64,000 bases of DNA. Origin: Pedobacter polaris (lineage in GTDB: Bacteria > Bacteroidota > Bacteroidia > Sphingobacteriales > Sphingobacteriaceae). Shown piece by piece: positions 62,801-64,000 of this stretch. Within the stretch, counting starts at the first letter, position 1; every line of letters begins with the position of its first letter. A program made the position numbers and the translations under genes. The DNA lies in the NCBI RefSeq assembly GCF_005116505.1, contig NZ_SWBR01000001.1, forward strand, positions 1,403,603 through 1,467,602, written 5' to 3'. The notes beneath the pieces were generated by a model. The model was not told where the DNA came from and did not search any database. It saw nothing but the letters and a program-made list of their open reading frames with translations.

Positions 62801-64000
62801 GGTATTTCCATTGCCATGGGTTCCGAAAAAGGTATTTGTTCCTCCCGTATAATTTGGGGATGTTGTAAAATTAGTTGCAGAACCATTCGGTTGCCCGTCG
62901 ACATAAATTCGCTGAATATTACCGACATCATCAAATGTATAAACTACATAATGCCATCCCGATGCATAGTTGCTGCTAGATAAAGTAGTATTCCATGTTG
63001 TTCCATCGTAAGAAACACCAGCTGTTTTGCCATTGGATACGTCATACCTTAATACATTGTTATCAGCAATGCTGATGATATCTGCAGCATTCACATCTGT
63101 TGTGGTAAGATTTGTCCAGGCACTTAAGGTAAAACTGGTGGGTGAGCCCATTTTTCCAGGAACGGTAATGTAATCGGCTCCATCTGATCGTACAAATCCC
63201 CTTCCGCCAGAAATCTTTCCAGTGGCGCTTATCGTTCCGGTATTTGTTCCATTGTTTGCATTTGATGTTGCATCAGTAAATGCGCCGTTTAGGTGCCATA
63301 TACCCTTGAAATTTGCATCCCAGGTTCCTGTAACATTCTGTTGAGCTGTTGCTGAAGCATTGCCATAATACATTTCGATAGTCGTATTAACGGCAGATGA
63401 TAGGCTTGGAATTTTGACCCACGCCACAAGTGTCCCAGTTGCACTGGTATAACTTTCTATCTGGTGGTCAAGTTTAGCACCATCAATCGAAGTAAAAAGA
63501 ATATCATCACCATCTGCTTGAGCTTTGTTCTTTAAGTCAACATCTGTTATACTAATAAGCAAAGGGAAATTGGTATGCGGTCCTGTACCTACTTTTGTAT
63601 AGTCAACAGTGATTGATTTGTGATGTAGCCAATTAGTTAATACTAAGGTAGTGGTAGTCTGGTTGCCACTAAGTGCTGAACTTAATCCTCCTTCCGAAAC
63701 GGCATAAACTTTCCAATAGTAGGTAAGCCCTGCTGTTAAACCAGATTGTACTGAAGAAGTAATCCCTGCTGCGGTTTGGCTTGCAAAAGAATAGTTCACT
63801 CCATCTGAAGAGCTGTAAACGACAAAGCCTCTTTCATTGGAGGAAAGATCTGACCAATTTAGTGTCATTGCCGTACCGCTTACTCCTGTAAAAGTTAAAC
63901 TGCCAGGAGCTGTTGGTATAGGGGGGGTAAAGCCATACGTCCTTCCTGAAACAGGTTTGGTGGTTACACTTTGTGCCGTTGTTGAATTTACGCCTGTTCC
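53834..64000 (-). CDS. Giant secreted adhesin-like protein with T9SS sorting domain, N-terminus outside window
   Basis: At least 3388 codons; the frame is open to the right edge, so the start and signal peptide are not visible and the ATG at 63868 is internal. Domains (numbered from that ATG): FnIII to about 75 (begins before it), DUF2341 about 82-185, LamG-like 190-395 and 415-632, an Ig/PKD-like segment 633-705, then about 2200 residues of repeated beta strands (NNLTI, GTFTNSGTVNFNG, YNNLTI patterns) with three W-AANW modules (about 720, 1540, 2446). A C-terminal region with FNLVGNPYPSPIDW precedes a type A T9SS sorting domain (about 3270-3344, LVISNMLGQLISRRP...THTKKIHIS). Codes for a surface adhesin exported by T9SS. 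Confidence 0.88.
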   Translation of the reverse strand, partial: GTGVNSTTAQSVTTKPVSGRTYGFTPPIPTAPGSLTFTGVSGTAMTLNWSDLSSNERGFVVYSSSDGVNYSFASQTAAGITSSVQSGLTAGLTYYWKVYAVSEGGLSSALSGNQTTTTLVLTNWLHHKSITVDYTKVGTGPHTNFPLLISITDVDLKNKAQADGDDILFTSIDGAKLDHQIESYTSATGTLVAWVKIPSLSSAVNTTIEMYYGNASATAQQNVTGTWDANFKGIWHLNGAFTDATSNANNGTNTGTISATGKISGGRGFVRSDGADYITVPGKMGSPTSFTLSAWTNLTTTDVNAADIISIADNNVLRYDVSNGKTAGVSYDGTTWNTTLSSSNYASGWHYVVYTFDDVGNIQRIYVDGQPNGSATNFTTSPNYTGGTNTFFGTHGNGNTNMDFDGTMDEVRISNVSRSAGWILTEYNNQNNPSTFYSIGSEACQTIISQIPSSNLILNYKFNGNANDETDNDNGTLQNAPTTTSDRFGNAVSAYSFNGTNQYISTAKAFSNPSSYSTSIWFKTTTTVGGVLIGFSSMQTGVNGNRDRFIYMTGTGTLYIGVAPNAVKKYVSTTTAYNDGNWHLATSTLGAGGLKLYVDGLLVGSDGTVTSAENYSGYWRIGHDDIASWPNEPTSHYFQGTLDDAVIYHRELNAAEVSILYNSPDGAGSNGPVCVGTTLNLTATTVSGGIYAWTGPNGFTSSLQNPTLTYGTAYAGIYMVEVTTASCSTPSRAYVKVTSSLSTGQWMGSVSTDWANAANWCDGVVPSSTTDVVILATASNMPTISSSVSCKNLTINLGATVTLGSAGTLNIAGTLTNNGTFTNSGTVNFNGTSGQQTFSGVSSFYNLTLSNATGLLLPAAITVNNNLTISAGTLNANNFNIAVKGGWTNNASTTALTAGTATVTFNGTTAQTIAGTFATTFNNLTIANTGNSVTLSVNTNVTGNLSVSSGTFDLGAFTANRVSSGGVLTVSNNATLKIGGTNTYPTNYITNTLIVASTVEYSGTNQNIANQSYGNLKLSSASGAAVKTLPATALTVLGNLSSVLGSGTSVSFTAASAITVGGNVAIGASTTFNGSSYLFSTGGNWVNDGTFNGNTSTVTFTGSGTTVSGSGIQNFNNLTIAASLVNFVSNNISLTGNLATTGSGSFTQVSGGTLLMTGTSATISGSGISVDNLTVSGSVSTTTSFTLMGNLSVSGSFIASNGVITMTGSTKTISGVGTIGFSTLSVPGAISSTANFSISLGLSVNGSLSATAGTATFTGTSTLSGTANLYNITVNGTSLLLSAGSTLGVANLLSITSGTLDVTSSAPNTVNFNGTGAQGINAITYSNLMLSNGNTKTASGAFTINNNLTIATSTNFIPGGYTHSIYGSWTNSGNFTAGTSTIQFLANQNSSITGSTTFNVLTINKATSATSVTIQSNITAATVNMTVGTMYTAANTLTITNTRTGNGIILGNINRTHAFTTGVAYAFEGPENTINFTAVSGVTSVTVSVVKAPVSDFPFGGSISRAYTITVPNGTYTATLRLHYEDDELNGSVESSMALWRYNGTAWVSSGKTANSTTANYVEQSGLTAITNRWTFSDNSNVIQWNGSVSTNWNTAANWTVLQGSASAPPSATDIVNLGTVTFTHQPTISSTVNVKNINFGDVQAVSLSMTSSGSLTSGDIKGIWNNNITHTINANDQSITINGDLSLSDGVTGHAINLNIGAGTVNLMGSLNQLGGANVVFTAAGAMAISKNFNYLNGTFTAGSGTVIYNGTENQEIGHVNYNNLTINKLAGAAFINFVTTIAGNFLVSAGEADISAATTVVGNVTVSTGAILHNTNILHIGGNWNNSGTFNDDGINVIFNGAGTQTISTATFNNLEINKTVGTIAILSGNVTLKGNLAGTSGTLDIQSYFFNRDVVGGTATIANAGTLIIGANNAPTKFSNYALAASSTVIFNGTATQHLQLPGVTYGNLIFRNAGLKILYTAITVNGDLTIETGATFDGGSNTITLNSNWVNTGTFTPSSSTVLWAGTSKNISGNTTFNRVTVTGSYTLLNDIVFNTLLNITSTGSLSGGPTIVTTMNGDLVNSGILYSLGTTIFTGNTVQTLSLINAVQTVALRVSFNGSISPVLNSTSTPQFGYLTINNTGGVNPSLDWTILYSLTIGSGASFNAGAFTHNILGAVTNNGTINSSGVLNLIPSTAVPINLGTNFSSTGTVIFGGTGAITLTATPYNFYNIIVSNTNAAGISASSNWTIANNLTVNSGSILNAGTYTHIVGGHLANSGTINSGTSTFILNGTSTQNISTGSAFNNLTINKASGLSILLSDASVNGVLNFIAGKIQTGNYKLIQSSTGTITGAGQHTGWVNGKLQKYIITGATNKIFEVGDATNYTPVTIAFANVTTAGNLTASTTASDHANIGSSVINPALTANRHWTLTSSNIVFTSYSLTGTFVAGDLDNGTSPTSLIMGQYNNGEWSYPTVGANTTTTIQAISLTSFGDFQPGVMLSLIKTWDGGAGTNNWGDAANWNTNGVPTSIDDVDLTGSHIININVAAVTKNLLLNNATLILTLTTGNSLTVSENFTLSAGTFNTATIFPTVNGTVNVANGTVEFSGSASQTIPVYNYNNLTSSSTGARALANNGIIGIAGTFTPGTNAYTITGSTIDYNAPGKQTVSAFNYNNLTLSNSEIKTFAIGTSGISSTLAITGSASADALTNTATISYNGSTSQTVTPLTYYTLDIASVGSTVSLGANLNIEGDLSVTSGTFDLGSFTANRLTEGGTLTVANAAKLKIGGTNTLPANYTAHSIGATSTIVYEGTSQVIAALNSSQSYGHLEVLGSGATLNADVAVTSNLTISGSLNINTHTLKIGGAISNSGTFTASNGTIEMNGTVAQTIPASTFAANAIKNLTTNNAAGVILQGTLDLTEILLASSGQFNTGGHLTLISSATKTALIDGSGSGSVTGNVTMQRYLAAGYGYKYFSSPFQAATVGNFSATVDLNSTFANFYTYIQDKITSGFTSYTNPSNILTPMHGYAADFGSSTASKLVSITGVVNNGTLSSTLFNHNRPFTQGFNLVGNPYPSPIDWNAASGWTKTNIDNAVYFFNSGTTSQYTGAYSTYINGVSSDGIAGNIIASMQGFFIHVSDGSYPVSGTLGFNNSVRVNDLSPIFHKSTFSSVTKGNNQKPRILLRLSANFSGQELSSDPLVVYTNEFAGPAFDQNLDAIKLMNSNEQLPNLYSIATDLSKLVINSMQDFDSLTVIPLGVQTAKDGLVTFNLRNVEKWPSYLRLYLKDEESGISHDLQQNAKYAINLEKGTYENRFSLQFRATGKPSVITSGTDEYIVFGSNGNLQVRIRLVKEQKGYLVISNMLGQLISRRPINGNGDYPLDGLSPETIYLVSFITPTGTHTKKIHISK

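Noticed and set aside
53834..63868. Regular repeats in the giant gene considered as a CRISPR array or satellite.
   Set aside because: The units are protein-coding strand repeats with variable length and sequence, not identical short repeats with spacers. I saw no CRISPR array or cas gene anywhere in the window.

Overview
The window reads as a low-GC Bacteroidota chromosome, most likely Sphingobacteriaceae and Pedobacter-like. The support is OmpA with thrombospondin-3 linkers, several Cys-lipoproteins, TTTG / TAnnTTTG promoters in place of -35/-10 boxes, T9SS components (a PorV homologue and a type A sorting domain), a LytS/LytTR two-component pair, head-GIN, DUF2490 and choice-of-anchor I proteins, and many dispersed intergenic palindromes. 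The genus is inferred from gene content and style; no database comparison was possible.

Layout. 1-3.5 kb: the 3' part of an OmpA-type porin, a short unit behind a consensus promoter, an ECF sigma factor and an astacin-type lipoprotein protease. 3.8-10.4 kb: a MarR regulator leading a fatty acid beta-oxidation operon with B. subtilis fadNAE gene order (dehydrogenase/hydratase, thiolase, acyl-CoA dehydrogenase), interrupted by a four-helix-bundle gene bracketed by short repeats. 10.5-11.8 kb: two FKBP lipoproteins. 11.9-15.6 kb: CPD photolyase with a TIGR01777 epimerase, divergent from a DASH cryptochrome. 15.8-27.1 kb: 2-oxoglutarate dehydrogenase E1 and E2 and, after an insertion of envelope and peptidase genes, E3. 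27.5-31.9 kb: a choice-of-anchor I lipoprotein, a serine hydrolase and an MFS transporter. 32.3-38.8 kb: a TetR-TolC-adaptor-RND efflux operon on the minus strand, preceded by two tandem 23-residue paralogous micro-ORFs that I consider coding. 39.2-44.6 kb: a TMEM175-like channel, murB, a second ECF sigma factor, a fused lycopene cyclase coupled to a cytochrome b5-like protein, DUF1801, VOC and PfkB genes. 44.7-49.1 kb: tRNA-Asn, an S41 protease, a LytS/LytTR pair, and a gene-poor stretch carrying apparent tRNA-Asn fragments, which suggests an old tRNA-targeted insertion.

49.2-64 kb is the most unusual part. A PorV-like gene faces a tightly coupled minus-strand operon: a giant secreted protein with FnIII, DUF2341, LamG and long beta-repeat segments and a T9SS sorting domain (at least 3388 residues, start outside the window); a small DUF4402-like secreted beta protein; and a 970-residue barrel protein resembling fimbrial ushers with a C-terminal SPOR-like domain. 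I propose this as a surface-fibre or adhesin export locus combining usher-like and T9SS parts. No PapD-like chaperone is present inside the window.

Intergenic DNA is rich in recurrent palindromes of several sequence families, mostly placed just after genes. They look like dispersed REP/MITE-like elements.
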